This document shows positions 42,093 to 51,319 of a stretch of DNA of 64,000 nucleotides, piece after piece. The notes beneath the pieces were generated by a model. The model saw nothing but the letters and a program-made list of their open reading frames with translations. It was not told where the DNA came from and searched no databases. Source of the DNA: DASSQJ01 sp963726295. GTDB lineage: Bacteria; Actinomycetota; Actinomycetes; Actinomycetales; Dermatophilaceae. A program made the translations under genes and the position numbers. The first letter of the stretch is position 1, and each line of letters opens with the position of its first letter. The stretch is from the NCBI GenBank assembly GCA_963726295.1, contig CAVSBW010000007.1:62001-126000 (forward strand). The letters are read 5' to 3'.

Positions 42093-44194
42093 CCGACGTC
42101 CTCCTTGGTGACGACGAGGTTGCCCCACCGGTCCACCCGCACCCCGAAGCCGGGGTGGACGGGCACCGTGGAGCCGAACTCCTCGACGACGGCGGGCCCG
42201 GAGAAGGTGTCCCCGGCGCGCAGGTCGGGGCGCCAGAGGACGGGGGTGGGCACGTACCCGTCGTCGGGGTCGAAGCAGACCTCCCGCGTCGACCGCTGAC
42301 CGGGCAGGCCGGACCCGACCGGTTCGTCCGTGCCCCGCTGGGGGAGGGGCTGTAGCTCCGGGCGGGTGATCGGCCCGATCCCGGTCACGCGCAGGTTGAC
42401 CCACTCGACCTGCTGGCCGGGGTCGTCGCGGAAGTCGTAGCCGTAGAGGCGGCGGTGCTCGTCGTGGAAGCGGCCGGCCACATCGTCGGCCCAGGCCCGG
42501 TCCACGGTGCCGGATCCGGCGGGCACCCGCACCTCGTAGGCCTGGCCGAAGTAGCGCAGGTCGGCGGTTCGGACGAACGTGTGGTCGGCGGCCTCGAACC
42601 CCTCGGCGTCGAGCGCCGCGGTCGCCCGCCCGGTGAGGTCGTCGAGGACCCGGCTCACGTCGTGGAGGTCCAGCGCGGTGTGCCGCTCGACGTGGGTCTG
42701 GACGTAGTCGTTGCGGACGTCGACCGTGAGGAGCCCGAAGGCGCTGAGGTTGCCCGGGTTGGGCGGCACGACCACTCCCGCGAGGCCGAGGACGTCGACG
42801 AGCCGGCACGCGAGCAGCGACCCCGACCCACCGAAGGTCGTCAGCACGAAGTCTCGGACGTCGAGGCCCCGCTTCACCGACACCTGACGCAGCGCGTTGG
42901 CCTGGTTCCACGCCGAGATCTCGAGCACTCCTGCGGCGCAACGCTCCAGGTCGAGGTCCAGGCGCTTCGCGAGGTCCTCGAGCCCGGCGCGCGCTGCGGC
43001 GGTGTCGAGCGGGATCTCCCCGCCGAGGAGGTGTGGTGGGATGCGGCCCAGCACGAGGTGTGCGTCGGTGATCGTGGGCTCCGTGCCCCCGCGGCCGTAG
43101 CAGAGCGGCCCCGGGTCGGCGCCGGCCGACTGGGGCCCCACCTTGAGCGTGCCCTCGGGGGACACCCACGCGACCGACCCGCCGCCGGCGCCGACAGTGA
43201 CCACGTCGATCATGGGGATCTTGCTCGGGTACGCCCCGACCGACCCCTCGGTGGTGAGCGTCGGCTCCCCGTCGAGCACCACGGTGACGTCGGTGGAGGT
43301 GCCGCCACCGTCACAGGTGAGCACCTTGTCGAACCCGGCGCGCTCGGCGACGAGCGCCGCCCCCAGGGCCCCCGCCGCGGGTCCGGAGAGCACCGTGGTG
43401 ATGGGCTGCCGGGCCACCTCGTCGGCGGAGAGCACCCCGCCGTTGGACTTCATCACGTAGAACGGCACGGGCCGTCCTCCGGTGAAGCCGCGCAGCCGCT
43501 CGTGGATGTTCGCCACGTACCGGGCGACGCTCGGCTTGACCGCGGCGTCGACGAGGGTGGTCATGGACCGCTCGTACTCGCGGTACTCGCGCAGGACCTC
43601 GCTGCTCAGCGAGACCACTGCGTCGGGGTGCTCGCGCCGAAGCACGTCGAGCATGGCGCGCTCGTGTCGGTCGTCGGCGTAGGAGTGGAGGAAGCAGACG
43701 CCGATGGTGGTGATGCCGCGGTCGCGGAAGAACCTGGCCGCGGCCACGGCGTCCCCCTCGTCGAACGGTCGTACCTCGATCCCGTCGGCGCCCAACCGGC
43801 CACCCACCGTCCGCACCGCGTCGGCCGGCACGATCCGTGGCGGCTTGACCCAGAAGTACGAGTTGCCGTAGCCGTCGGGCACCGCCTGGCGCGCGATCTC
43901 GAGCATGAACTCGTAGCCCTCGGTCGTGATGAAACCGAGGCGGTCGACCTTGCCCTCGAGGAGCCGGTTGGTGGCGACCGTGGTGCCGTGGCAGACGGCG
44001 GTGAGGTCCTCGCCGGTCGAACCCATCACGTCGAGGATCTTCTCGACGCCCGCGATGAAGCCGTCGGCGGGGTTGGCGGGCGTGCTGGGGGTCTTCGTCG
44101 TGACGAGCTCGCCGGACTCCTCGTCGACGGCCACGACGTCGGTGAACGTGCCGCCGGTGTCGATGCCCACCCGGATGCGTCGTGCTGGCGCCAT
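42089..44194 (-). CDS. Hydantoinase/oxoprolinase family protein, A subunit (ATP-binding)
   Basis: 701 residues, ATG at 44194. Hydant_A_N then Hydantoinase_A domains: RIRVGIDTGGTFTDVVAVDE (phosphate-binding loop of the ASKHA fold), AVCHGTTVATNRLLEGKVDR, GVCFLHSYADDRHERAMLDV, VLSGPAAGALGAALVAERAG and LTCDGGGTSTDVTVVLDGEP (second phosphate loop). VGAGGGSVAWVSPEGTLKVG and SAGADPGPLCYGRGGTEPTI complete the signature. It binds ATP and activates the cyclic substrate for opening by the B subunit. First gene of the operon hyuA-hyuB-deaminase-CoA transferase. The 423-bp region upstream holds the shared motif and dyad but no further gene. Confidence 0.94.
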   Translation of the reverse strand: MAPARRIRVGIDTGGTFTDVVAVDEESGELVTTKTPSTPANPADGFIAGVEKILDVMGSTGEDLTAVCHGTTVATNRLLEGKVDRLGFITTEGYEFMLEIARQAVPDGYGNSYFWVKPPRIVPADAVRTVGGRLGADGIEVRPFDEGDAVAAARFFRDRGITTIGVCFLHSYADDRHERAMLDVLRREHPDAVVSLSSEVLREYREYERSMTTLVDAAVKPSVARYVANIHERLRGFTGGRPVPFYVMKSNGGVLSADEVARQPITTVLSGPAAGALGAALVAERAGFDKVLTCDGGGTSTDVTVVLDGEPTLTTEGSVGAYPSKIPMIDVVTVGAGGGSVAWVSPEGTLKVGPQSAGADPGPLCYGRGGTEPTITDAHLVLGRIPPHLLGGEIPLDTAAARAGLEDLAKRLDLDLERCAAGVLEISAWNQANALRQVSVKRGLDVRDFVLTTFGGSGSLLACRLVDVLGLAGVVVPPNPGNLSAFGLLTVDVRNDYVQTHVERHTALDLHDVSRVLDDLTGRATAALDAEGFEAADHTFVRTADLRYFGQAYEVRVPAGSGTVDRAWADDVAGRFHDEHRRLYGYDFRDDPGQQVEWVNLRVTGIGPITRPELQPLPQRGTDEPVGSGLPGQRSTREVCFDPDDGYVPTPVLWRPDLRAGDTFSGPAVVEEFGSTVPVHPGFGVRVDRWGNLVVTKEDVG

Positions 44195-44225
44195 GGGTCG
44201 ATCCAACCGGCCGTGCCGCGGGGAT

Positions 44226-44279
44226 GCGTTGTCAGATCCTGCCGACGGCGGGCGGGTGCTCGGGCCACCCCTGACAACG
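44226..44279. promoter_or_regulatory. Shared motif (copy 2) with a 9-bp inverted repeat upstream of hyuA
   Basis: GCGTTGTCAGATCCTGCC (44226-44243) is 15/18 identical to 35356-35373. CGTTGTCAG (44227-44235) is also mirrored exactly by CTGACAACG (44271-44279). The motif starts 32 bp before the hyuA ATG, within the 423-bp divergent spacer 44195-44617; the rest of that spacer shows no gene. Likely operator of a regulator common to both divergent catabolic operons (inference). Confidence 0.45.
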
Positions 44280-44617
44280 GCCACGACCGGCACCCATCCG
44301 GTCGGTGCCCCCGCTCCGAACACCTGATACCGCGGTCGACGACGGCCGCGGACCCGAGGGCCGATGGCACGGGCCGTGGGGGACAGCACGCCGCAGGGGG
44401 CGTCGCCGGACCCGACGACGGCCCGGACCCGAGGGACACGGGTCGGAGCGGGTGGGTGGTGTCGTCAGAGGCCGTCGCCCACCCGCTCTCCGGCGCTGAG
44501 TCCTCCCGCCCCGGCGGGTCCTCCGTTCCGTGGTGGATCCGGCGCGACCGACGTGCCGGTCGACCCGGTCCGGCTTCGGGTCTGGCCGACCGCGCCGCGA
44601 GGTGCGATCCTGACCGC

Positions 44618-45382
44618 GTGTTCGGCGACGCCGTCGCGTACGAGCGGTTCATGGGCCGGTGGAGCGCAGCGCTGGCCCCGTCCTTCGTCGACGCCGCGAT
44701 CGGGCCGGAGGTGCCGCCGGCCGTCTGCGACGTCGGCTGTGGCACCGGCAACCTGTCCGCCGAGCTGCTCCGACGCAGGTCGGGCTGCCGGGTCACGGGT
44801 GTCGACCCGTCGCCGGCGTTCGTCGAGGCGGCGCGCACCCGGCTGGGTGGCCCGGCCGGCCGCTTCGTCACCGGCAGCGCCGACGCCCTGCCCCTCGACG
44901 ACGGCGAGGTCGACGCCGCGCTCGCGCTCCTCGTCCTCAACTTCGTCCCCGACCCCGACGCGGCCGTCCGCGAGATGCGCCGCGTCACGCGGCCCGGCGG
45001 TGTCGTGGCCGCCGCGGTGTGGGACTACGCGAGCGGGATGGAGATGCTGCGGGTCTTCTGGGACGCCGCGGCCGCGGTCCGCGACGGCGCCGTCGAGGAG
45101 GCGCCCGACCGGCCGGCGGCCTCCGGGGGTCTCGACGCGCTGCTCGGGCGCGCGGGCCTGGAGGACGTCGTCGACGGGGTGGTGGCCGTTCCGATGCACT
45201 TCACTTCCTTCGACGACTACTGGTCCCCGTTCCTCGCTGGCACCGGCCCGGCGGGTGCGTACGTCGCGGCGCTCACCGACGACGAGCGCGAGGTCGTGCG
45301 ACGTGAGCTCGAGAGCCGGCTCGGCGAAGGCCCGTTCGACCTGACCTCCACGGCCCGCTGGGCGGGGGTCCGGGTCCGATGA
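44618..45382 (+). CDS. SAM-dependent class I methyltransferase
   Basis: 254 residues from a GTG at 44618. Motif I AVCDVGCGTGNLSAELLRRR (SAM glycine loop), VTGVDPSPAFVEAARTRLGG (post I acidic ribose contact), FVTGSADALPLDDGEVDAAL (motif II/III) and MRRVTRPGGVVAAAVWDY (motif post III). It resembles the UbiE/Methyltransf_11 group that acts on small molecules. The opening AYERFMGRWSAALAPSFVDA is common in actinobacterial members. It overlaps the YCII gene (ATGA). No link to the neighbouring catabolic operons is apparent. Confidence 0.88.
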   Translation: MFGDAVAYERFMGRWSAALAPSFVDAAIGPEVPPAVCDVGCGTGNLSAELLRRRSGCRVTGVDPSPAFVEAARTRLGGPAGRFVTGSADALPLDDGEVDAALALLVLNFVPDPDAAVREMRRVTRPGGVVAAAVWDYASGMEMLRVFWDAAAAVRDGAVEEAPDRPAASGGLDALLGRAGLEDVVDGVVAVPMHFTSFDDYWSPFLAGTGPAGAYVAALTDDEREVVRRELESRLGEGPFDLTSTARWAGVRVR

Positions 45383-45768
45383 CCGACGAGCGCCCGGAGG
45401 GTGTCCCCGCGACGTTCGACGTGCGTACCGTCGTGTACCTCCGGACCGGTGAGCACCCGCCCGAGCTCGACGACGACGCGTCGAGGGCCCTCCACCACGC
45501 CCACCTCGCGTACCTCGGCGACCTGACCCGGCGCGGCATCATCGCCGCCAACGGTCCGCTCGTCGAGAAGACGGACGCGACGCTGCGGGGGATGTCGGTG
45601 TACACGGTGGGCCTGGACGAGGCCCGCCGCCTGGCCGAGGCCGACCCCGCCGTACGCGCCGGACGCTTCCGGGTGGACGTCGCGCGCTGGGCGGTCGCGC
45701 AGGGGCGCATCGCCTTCCCCCAGGCAGGCGGTCCGGTGGGTGACGTCGTCCCGTTCGAGGACCTGTAG
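45379..45768 (+). CDS. YCII-related domain protein
   Basis: 129 residues; its ATG overlaps the methyltransferase stop. A YCII/DGPF-type ferredoxin-like fold is indicated by RTVVYLRTGEHPPELDD, HHAHLAYLGDLTRRGIIAAN then GPLVEKTDATLRGMSVYTVG and AEADPAVRAGRFRVDVARWA. The central ALHHAHLAYL has the His that sits in the putative active site of YciI, and DPAVRAGRF matches the family DPF/AGxF pattern. Function unknown; possibly a small enzyme paired with the methyltransferase. Confidence 0.8.
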   Translation: MTDERPEGVPATFDVRTVVYLRTGEHPPELDDDASRALHHAHLAYLGDLTRRGIIAANGPLVEKTDATLRGMSVYTVGLDEARRLAEADPAVRAGRFRVDVARWAVAQGRIAFPQAGGPVGDVVPFEDL

Positions 45769-45841
45769 CCCTCGGGTGGCGTCCGGATGGCAGGCCCCAC
45801 GTCGTGGGATCGGATGGTCGCGCGACACCAGGTGCCGACGA

Positions 45842-45864
45842 TGCCGGGAAATGCCTGCCCGGCA
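45842..45864. terminator. Short hairpin, possible terminator after the YCII gene
   Basis: TGCCGGG (45842-45848) pairs with CCCGGCA (45858-45864) around a 9-nt loop in the 162-bp gap before the DUF1906 gene. A second small palindrome, CCCACG-T-CGTGGG, lies at 45796-45808. Either may end the methyltransferase/YCII transcript. Confidence 0.35.
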
Positions 45865-45930
45865 GCGGTGAGCGAGCGCATCATGGGGTGTTCGCGCGCA
45901 CGCGCCGACGGTCCCCGGCAGGAGCAGGTC

Positions 45931-47256
45931 ATGTCCCAGGCACGACGACTCACCGTCTCGCTCGTGGCCGTCCTCACGGCCCTCGCGTCCGGGGTGGTGG
46001 TCGCCGACGTGGCCCGGGCCGACCCCGCCACCCGGGTGGTCTACCCGAGGGGGTCCTCGGCGACCCGGATCGTGGGAAGGTTCTTCGACACCTGCACGGC
46101 GCCCTCGCTGAGCGCTCTGGCCGCCTGGAAGGGCACCTCGCCCTACCGCGGCGTCAACATCTACTTCGGTGGCCGCAACCGCGGCTGCGCCCAGCCCAAC
46201 CTCACCGCGGCGTGGGTGAGCGCCGCCGCCGACGCCGGCTGGTCGCTCGTCCCCACCTACTTCGGCGACCAGCCGTCCTGCGCGTACGGCAGCAAGCCCT
46301 ACCGGTACTCGAACAGCGCCGCCGCGACCCGGGGAGCGGCCGACGGGGCCGACGCCGTGAGCCTGGCCAGGGGCCTCGGGCTCCTGCGCGGCAGCGCCCT
46401 GTATGCGGACGTCGAGCACTACGACCGCACCGTCAGCGGCTGCATCTCGGCGGTGCGGAAGTACGTCTCGGAGTGGACCCGGGCCCTCCACCGCGCCGGC
46501 TACCTCGCCGGGGTGTACGTGCACCAGGACTCCGGGCTGCGCGACCTCGCGGCCAGCTACTTCTCCACCTCGCGGGCCCGGCCGGACGCGGTCTGGATGG
46601 CGCGGTGGGACGGCTCGACGTCGCTGACCGGCTGGCCGACCGCCGGGAACACACGGTGGGCCGAGTGGCAGCGGGCCAAGCAGTACCGCGGCGACCACGT
46701 CGAGACCTGGGGCGGGGTGTCGCTGAACATCGACAGCGACGCCATCAAGGGACCGGTGGCCACCGTGGCCCGCAGGTACTCGGTCACCAGGACCCGACCC
46801 CTGTACGTGCGGAGCGGGCCGACGACCACGGCCCCGATCACCGGGTCGCTCGACCCCGGTGCGCCCGTCTCGGTCGTCTGCCAGGGCCGCGGCCAGCGGA
46901 TCGGAACGACCCGGGTGTGGGACCGGCTCACCAACGGCGGCTGGGTCACCGACCGCTACGTCTCGACGCCGTCGCCGACGGGGTACAGCGGAGGGCTCGC
47001 GAGGTGTTCCTGGCCGGGGCAGGTGCGGGTCTCCACCCCCGTGACCACGAGGTCCGGGCCGGGGACGTCGTACACCGACCTCGGCCGGCCGCTGCAGGCC
47101 GGGTCACTGGCATACGTGGCGTGCCAGCGGTCCGGGTCACTGGTCGGCACCACCCGCGTCTGGGACAGGCTGACCGACGGGCGTTGGGTCACCGACTACT
47201 ACGTCTCCAACCGGTCGACCACGACGTACAGCGCGCCCGTCCCGCGGTGCCCCTGA
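45931..47256 (+). CDS. Secreted DUF1906 (Rv2525c-like glycoside hydrolase-like) protein with two SH3-like repeats
   Basis: 441 residues from the ATG at 45931 (GCAGGAGCAGGTC upstream). Signal peptide ~1-35 (LTVSLVAVLTALASGVVVAD then VARADPA). Residues ~45-265 form the DUF1906 TIM-barrel-like domain: FFDTCTAPSLSALAAWKGTS, YRGVNIYFGGRNRGCAQPNL and SALYADVEHYDRTVSGCI, with Asp/Glu at active-site positions of GH25-like barrels. Two C-terminal bacterial-SH3-like repeats (~280-365 and ~370-440) each end in VWDRLTNGGWVTDRYVS or VWDRLTDGRWVTDYYVS. It probably acts on the cell envelope. Paired cysteines fit an exported protein. Confidence 0.88.
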   Translation: MSQARRLTVSLVAVLTALASGVVVADVARADPATRVVYPRGSSATRIVGRFFDTCTAPSLSALAAWKGTSPYRGVNIYFGGRNRGCAQPNLTAAWVSAAADAGWSLVPTYFGDQPSCAYGSKPYRYSNSAAATRGAADGADAVSLARGLGLLRGSALYADVEHYDRTVSGCISAVRKYVSEWTRALHRAGYLAGVYVHQDSGLRDLAASYFSTSRARPDAVWMARWDGSTSLTGWPTAGNTRWAEWQRAKQYRGDHVETWGGVSLNIDSDAIKGPVATVARRYSVTRTRPLYVRSGPTTTAPITGSLDPGAPVSVVCQGRGQRIGTTRVWDRLTNGGWVTDRYVSTPSPTGYSGGLARCSWPGQVRVSTPVTTRSGPGTSYTDLGRPLQAGSLAYVACQRSGSLVGTTRVWDRLTDGRWVTDYYVSNRSTTTYSAPVPRCP

Positions 47257-47290
47257 CCGGCCGCTACGGGCTCGCGGCCCGGCCCGGCAT

Positions 47291-47350
47291 CGCCGCGGAA
47301 GCCCGTGGGTCGCAACGGAAAGGTTCTGGCGCGACCCACGGCTTTGCGGC
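47291..47350. terminator. Strong bidirectional terminator
   Basis: CCGTGGGTCGC (47303-47313) pairs with GCGACCCACGG (47331-47341). Outer bases extend the stem almost continuously to GCCGC/GCGGC. It lies between the convergent DUF1906 and nitrilase genes, 115 bp apart. Confidence 0.75.
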
Positions 47351-47370
47351 ATCGGGCGGGAAACCCGAGG

Positions 47371-48270
47371 TCAGGCGTGGGGGAAGCTCGACTTCGCGGG
47401 TGCCTCGAGGTCGTCGCGGTGGTTTCGGATGAGGTCGAGGTTGCGGTCGCGCAGGTGGTCGAAGCCCTGACCGATGTTCGACCCCGGTGTCAGCGAGGCG
47501 AGGGCCTCCGCCGGGTCGAGCCGGGCCGACACCCACCCCTCGTGCGACGCCGCCTTGGCGACGATGTGCCCCACCGGGGTGACGACGTGCGAGTTGCCGA
47601 AGTAGTGCACGCCGGCGGGGTCGGTGCCGGTGGCGTTGGCGCCGATGACGAACACGTGGTTGTCGTACGCGCGGGCCCGGGAGGTGAGCTCCCAGACGTC
47701 GGCCGAGCGGAGCAGCGCCGACGGCCGGCAGATGACCTCCGCGCCCTGCACCGCCTGGATGCGGGACAGCTCGGGGTAGTCGCCGTCGAAGCAGATGATC
47801 ATGCCGATCCGGCCGAGCTCGGTGTCGACGACGGTGACGGTGTCACCGGGCGTCACCCATCCGCCGCCGGAGACCGCCTCGGAGCAGAACGGGTGCGTCT
47901 TGCGGTAGACGCCGATGACCTCGCCGCGCGGGTCCACGAGCACCGAGGAGTTGTACACGACCCCGGGGCTCGGGCCGCGCTCGTAGGTGCCGAACACGAG
48001 GTGGATGCCGAGCTCGGCGGCGGTGTCGACGAGCCGGCGCGTCACCGGACCGGGCACGTCGGAGACGAGCTCCCAGAGCTCCTCGGTGGGGCAGCCGGGG
48101 GTGAAGCCCGTGGTGCAGGACTCGGGGAGCACGACGAGCTCGGCGCCGGTGGCCTCGACGCACCGGCGGGTCCACTCGATGCAGGTGTCGATGTTGCGGG
48201 TCACCGAGTCCGCGGTCAGCGGGCCGGTGACCGGCGCGACCTGGACGGCCGCTGCGGTGAACGGACGCAT
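47371..48270 (-). CDS. Carbon-nitrogen hydrolase (nitrilase superfamily amidase/carbamoylase)
   Basis: 299 residues from the ATG at 48270, which shares one base with the preceding stop (TGATG). The Glu-Lys-Cys triad is seen as LVVLPESCTTGFTPGCPTEE (Glu), GVYRKTHPFCSEAVSGGGWV (Lys) and GRIGMIICFDGDYPELSRIQ (Cys). RPSALLRSADVWELTSRARA and NHVFVIGANATG then follow. It is close to N-carbamoyl amino-acid/putrescine amidases and omega-amidases. As the last gene of the molybdenum-hydroxylase operon it may hydrolyse an amide or ureide formed in nucleobase degradation (inference). Confidence 0.9.
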   Translation of the reverse strand: MRPFTAAAVQVAPVTGPLTADSVTRNIDTCIEWTRRCVEATGAELVVLPESCTTGFTPGCPTEELWELVSDVPGPVTRRLVDTAAELGIHLVFGTYERGPSPGVVYNSSVLVDPRGEVIGVYRKTHPFCSEAVSGGGWVTPGDTVTVVDTELGRIGMIICFDGDYPELSRIQAVQGAEVICRPSALLRSADVWELTSRARAYDNHVFVIGANATGTDPAGVHYFGNSHVVTPVGHIVAKAASHEGWVSARLDPAEALASLTPGSNIGQGFDHLRDRNLDLIRNHRDDLEAPAKSSFPHA

Positions 48271-48917
48271 CAGCGCCTCCTCCCGATCCGGGCGCCGAGG
48301 GCGACCCCGGCGAGGGCGAGCAACCCGCCCGCGACGGCGGCGAGCACGAGGTCGCGGGTCGAGGTGGCGGCCGGCGCGGCCGCCCTCCCGGTGAACGTCG
48401 TACCCACGGCGGGCGTGCCCGACACCCCGGTGGCGGGGGTGATGACCCCCGCGGGCAGCGCGAGCGGGGCGGCGGCGCCACCACCGGCGATGTGCTGGTC
48501 GAGCGCGGTGAAGAACTCGCCAGCCATCTTCTTGGTGACGCCCGAGAGCATCCGCTGTCCGACCCCGCCGATGGCCCCACCCACCGAGGCGTTCGCGTCG
48601 TAGGTGACCTCGGTGCCGCCGCCCGACGGCGCCAGGCGCACCTTGACGTCGGCGTCCACGGTGCCGGGCGCGCCGGCCCCGCGGGCCCGCAGGGTCAGCC
48701 CCGACGGCTCCTCCATGTCGCCGAGCGAGACCTCGCCGTCGTACGTGCCCTTGATGGCCGCGACACCGGCCGTGACGGTCATGGCGTAGCGGTCCTCGCC
48801 CACCGCCGTCAGGCTCGTGCACCCCGGGATGCACGCGGCCAGCACCGCGGGGTCGAGGATCGCCTCCCAGACCTGGTCGACGGGCGAGTCCAGCGTCGAG
48901 GTGCCGGTGATCTTCAT
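48270..48917 (-). CDS. CoxG-like SRPBCC-domain protein with C-terminal membrane anchor
   Basis: 215 residues, ATG at 48917 overlapping the large-subunit stop (ATGA). Residues 1-145 are the CoxG (DUF1009-unrelated SRPBCC) fold: MKITGTSTLDSPVDQVWEAI, LDPAVLAACIPGCTSLTAVG (PGC hallmark), YAMTVTAGVAAIKGTYDGEV and GGAIGGVGQRMLSGVTKKMA. An Ala/Pro-rich linker leads to one TM helix (~188-210, LVLAAVAGGLLALAGVALGA) ending in RIGRRR. CoxG is known to recruit CO dehydrogenase to the membrane in Oligotropha, and its homologues bind quinone. Here it may connect the hydroxylase to the respiratory chain. Confidence 0.9.
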   Translation of the reverse strand: MKITGTSTLDSPVDQVWEAILDPAVLAACIPGCTSLTAVGEDRYAMTVTAGVAAIKGTYDGEVSLGDMEEPSGLTLRARGAGAPGTVDADVKVRLAPSGGGTEVTYDANASVGGAIGGVGQRMLSGVTKKMAGEFFTALDQHIAGGGAAAPLALPAGVITPATGVSGTPAVGTTFTGRAAAPAATSTRDLVLAAVAGGLLALAGVALGARIGRRR

Positions 48918-51319
48918 CGCGAGTCCTCCTGTGCGGGGGCGGTGTCGGACGCATGTGCCTGCCGGAGCTCCCACAGCTCGGCCGGGCTGATCGGCATCGA
49001 GCGGATGGGGAAGCCCTCGGCGTCCTCGATGGCCGAGGCGATGACGGCCGTGACCGGGATGGTGCCGGCCTCGCCGGCGCCCTTGATGCCGAGCGGGTTG
49101 AGCGGGCTGGGGGTCTCGAGGTGGTCGGTCTCGATGTGCGGCACCTCGGTGGCGTACGGCATGAGGAAGTCCATGAACGAGGCGTTGAGCAGCTGCCCGG
49201 ACTCGTCGTAGACCATCCGCTCGTAGAGGGCCCCGCCGACGCCCTGGGCCACCCCGCCGTGTACCTGCCCCTCGACGACCATGGGGTTGACCATCGTGCC
49301 GCAGTCGTGGACGACGCAGTAGCGCAGGATGCGGATCTCGGCCGTGACCGGGTCGGTCTCGACAACAGCGGCATGCATGCCGTTGGCGAACGTCGCCTGG
49401 GTGGGGGAGTAGAAGTCCTGCCCTTCGAGCCCGGGCTCGTCGTCGTCGGCGACGGGGGGCTTTTCGGGGTCGAAGGTGCCCGCGAACTGGGTGGCCGCCT
49501 GCGCGGTGGTGTCGAAGGCGTACCGCAGCGGGTTGGAGAGCACGGCGACGGTCTTGAGGTCGATGGAGCTGCCGGGCGCCCCGCGCACCGAGATGACGCC
49601 GTCCTCGATCTCGAGGTCGTCCGCGGAGACCTCCAGCGCGTCCGCCGCGATCCGCAGGGCCTTGGCCCGGACGATCCGGGCGGCCAGGGCGACGGCGTTG
49701 CCCGACATCACCGCGCCACGGGACGCGAACGTACCGACCGCGTACGCCATCCGCCGGGTGTCGCCGGTGGTCACGTGGACGTCGGCCATCGGCACCCCGA
49801 GCTCGTCGGCGACGATCTGCGCGAAGGCGGTCTGGTGCGACTGGCCCTGCGTGGTGAGTCCGGTGGCCACGTTGACCCGCCCACTGGTCTCGACCTGCAC
49901 GAACCCGCCCTCGTACGGTCCCACCCCGGTGCCCTCGACGTAGCAGCCGATGCCGATGCCGACCCGGCGGCCCTCTCGCTCGGCCTGCGCGCGGTACTCG
50001 GCGAAGTCGTCCCACCCGACGAGCGCCTTGAGCTTGGCCAGGGAGGCCGGGAAGTCGCCGGAGTCGTACCGCAGCGGCCGGCCGTCCTGGAACATCAGGC
50101 CCTGGTCGTACGGCATCTCGTCGGGCTGGATGAAGTTGCGGCTTCGCACCTCGGCCCGGTCGAGCCCCAGGTGCGCGGCGATGGCGTCCATCGTCCGCTC
50201 CATCGCGTAGCAGCCCTGGGGGCGGCCGGCGCCGCGGTACGGCGTGACGAGCACGGTGTTCGTGTAGAGGCTCCACCACTCCACCCGGTACGCCCCGGGC
50301 TTGTACGGGCCGAGCAGCTGGGTGGCGGTGATGATCGGCACGATGACGCCGTAGGGGGTGTACGCCCCGTTGTCGTGCCAGAAGCGGACGTCCAGGCCGA
50401 GCAGCCTCCCGTCCTCGTCGAAGCCCACCGTCACCTGCTGGATCTGGCCGCGCTCGTGGGAGCTCGAGACGAAGTGCTCCCGGCGGTCCTCGGTCCACTT
50501 GACGTCGCGGCCGAGCCGGCGGGCCGCCCACGGCACGAGCACCTCCTCCGGCCACGGGTGGACGATCTTGACGCCGAACCCACCACCGACGTCGGGTGTC
50601 ACCACCTCGACCCTGGCCAGCGGCAGCCCGAGCTTGGCCGCCACCGCGGCCCGCACGCCGGTGCTCGTCTGCGTGGAGGAGTACAGGCGCAGCGAGCCGT
50701 CGTCGGCGTCCCAGCGGGCGTAGACGCCCTTGCCCTCGAGCGGCATGCTCGCGCTGCGCTCGACGTCGAGCTCGAGGGTGAGGGTGTTCGGCGCGCCGGC
50801 GAGCGCGGCCTCGACGTCGCCGACCTCCTGGACCAGGTGTGCGGAGATGTTGTCGGGGACGTCCTCGTGCACGCGGTGCCCGCCGGAGCGCGCCTGCTCG
50901 ACACCGACGACGACCGGCAACGGCTCGTAGGAGACCCGGATGCGCGAACAGGCGTCCTCGGCGAGGTAGCGGTCGCGGGCGACGACCATGACCACGGCCT
51001 CCCCGACGTGCTTGACCTCGTCCCTGGCCAGGCAGTGGCCGGTGCGCGGGTGGGTCATCGCCGGGTGGGGGATGAGGACGGGCAGGGTCTCGCCGGTGCG
51101 CCCGTCGAGGTCGTCGTAGGTGTAGATGGCCTCCACGCCGTCGACGTCGAGGGCGTCGGTGGCGTCGATGTCGACGATGCGGGCGTGGGCGTGAGGGCTG
51201 CGCACGAACGCGGCCTGGAGCGCGTGCCGGCCGAGGTCGTCGAGGTAGCGACCGCCTCCGGTGAGGAGCCGGGGGTCCTCGACACGCTGGACCCGCTCGC
51301 CGACCTGGCGGGTGCTCAT
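48914..51319 (-). CDS. Molybdenum hydroxylase large subunit (CoxL form II/xanthine dehydrogenase-like)
   Basis: 801 residues from the ATG at 51319. Ald_Xan_dh_C domains in order: VQRVEDPRLLTGGGRYLDDL at the N-terminus, TPDVGGGFGVKIVHPWPEEV (Mo-cofactor binding), PYRGAGRPQGCYAMERTMDA (the active-site loop: AYRGAGR type rather than the AYxCSFR of true CO dehydrogenase), GTGVGPYEGGFVQVETSGRV and GIKGAGEAGTIPVTAVIASA (catalytic Glu). The Cys residue needed for the Cu-S-Mo centre is absent, so this is not a CO oxidiser. In this context a nucleobase hydroxylase (uracil, xanthine or a relative) is the natural idea, but substrate is unproven. Forms a complex with the next two genes. Confidence 0.92.
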   Translation of the reverse strand: MSTRQVGERVQRVEDPRLLTGGGRYLDDLGRHALQAAFVRSPHAHARIVDIDATDALDVDGVEAIYTYDDLDGRTGETLPVLIPHPAMTHPRTGHCLARDEVKHVGEAVVMVVARDRYLAEDACSRIRVSYEPLPVVVGVEQARSGGHRVHEDVPDNISAHLVQEVGDVEAALAGAPNTLTLELDVERSASMPLEGKGVYARWDADDGSLRLYSSTQTSTGVRAAVAAKLGLPLARVEVVTPDVGGGFGVKIVHPWPEEVLVPWAARRLGRDVKWTEDRREHFVSSSHERGQIQQVTVGFDEDGRLLGLDVRFWHDNGAYTPYGVIVPIITATQLLGPYKPGAYRVEWWSLYTNTVLVTPYRGAGRPQGCYAMERTMDAIAAHLGLDRAEVRSRNFIQPDEMPYDQGLMFQDGRPLRYDSGDFPASLAKLKALVGWDDFAEYRAQAEREGRRVGIGIGCYVEGTGVGPYEGGFVQVETSGRVNVATGLTTQGQSHQTAFAQIVADELGVPMADVHVTTGDTRRMAYAVGTFASRGAVMSGNAVALAARIVRAKALRIAADALEVSADDLEIEDGVISVRGAPGSSIDLKTVAVLSNPLRYAFDTTAQAATQFAGTFDPEKPPVADDDEPGLEGQDFYSPTQATFANGMHAAVVETDPVTAEIRILRYCVVHDCGTMVNPMVVEGQVHGGVAQGVGGALYERMVYDESGQLLNASFMDFLMPYATEVPHIETDHLETPSPLNPLGIKGAGEAGTIPVTAVIASAIEDAEGFPIRSMPISPAELWELRQAHASDTAPAQEDSR

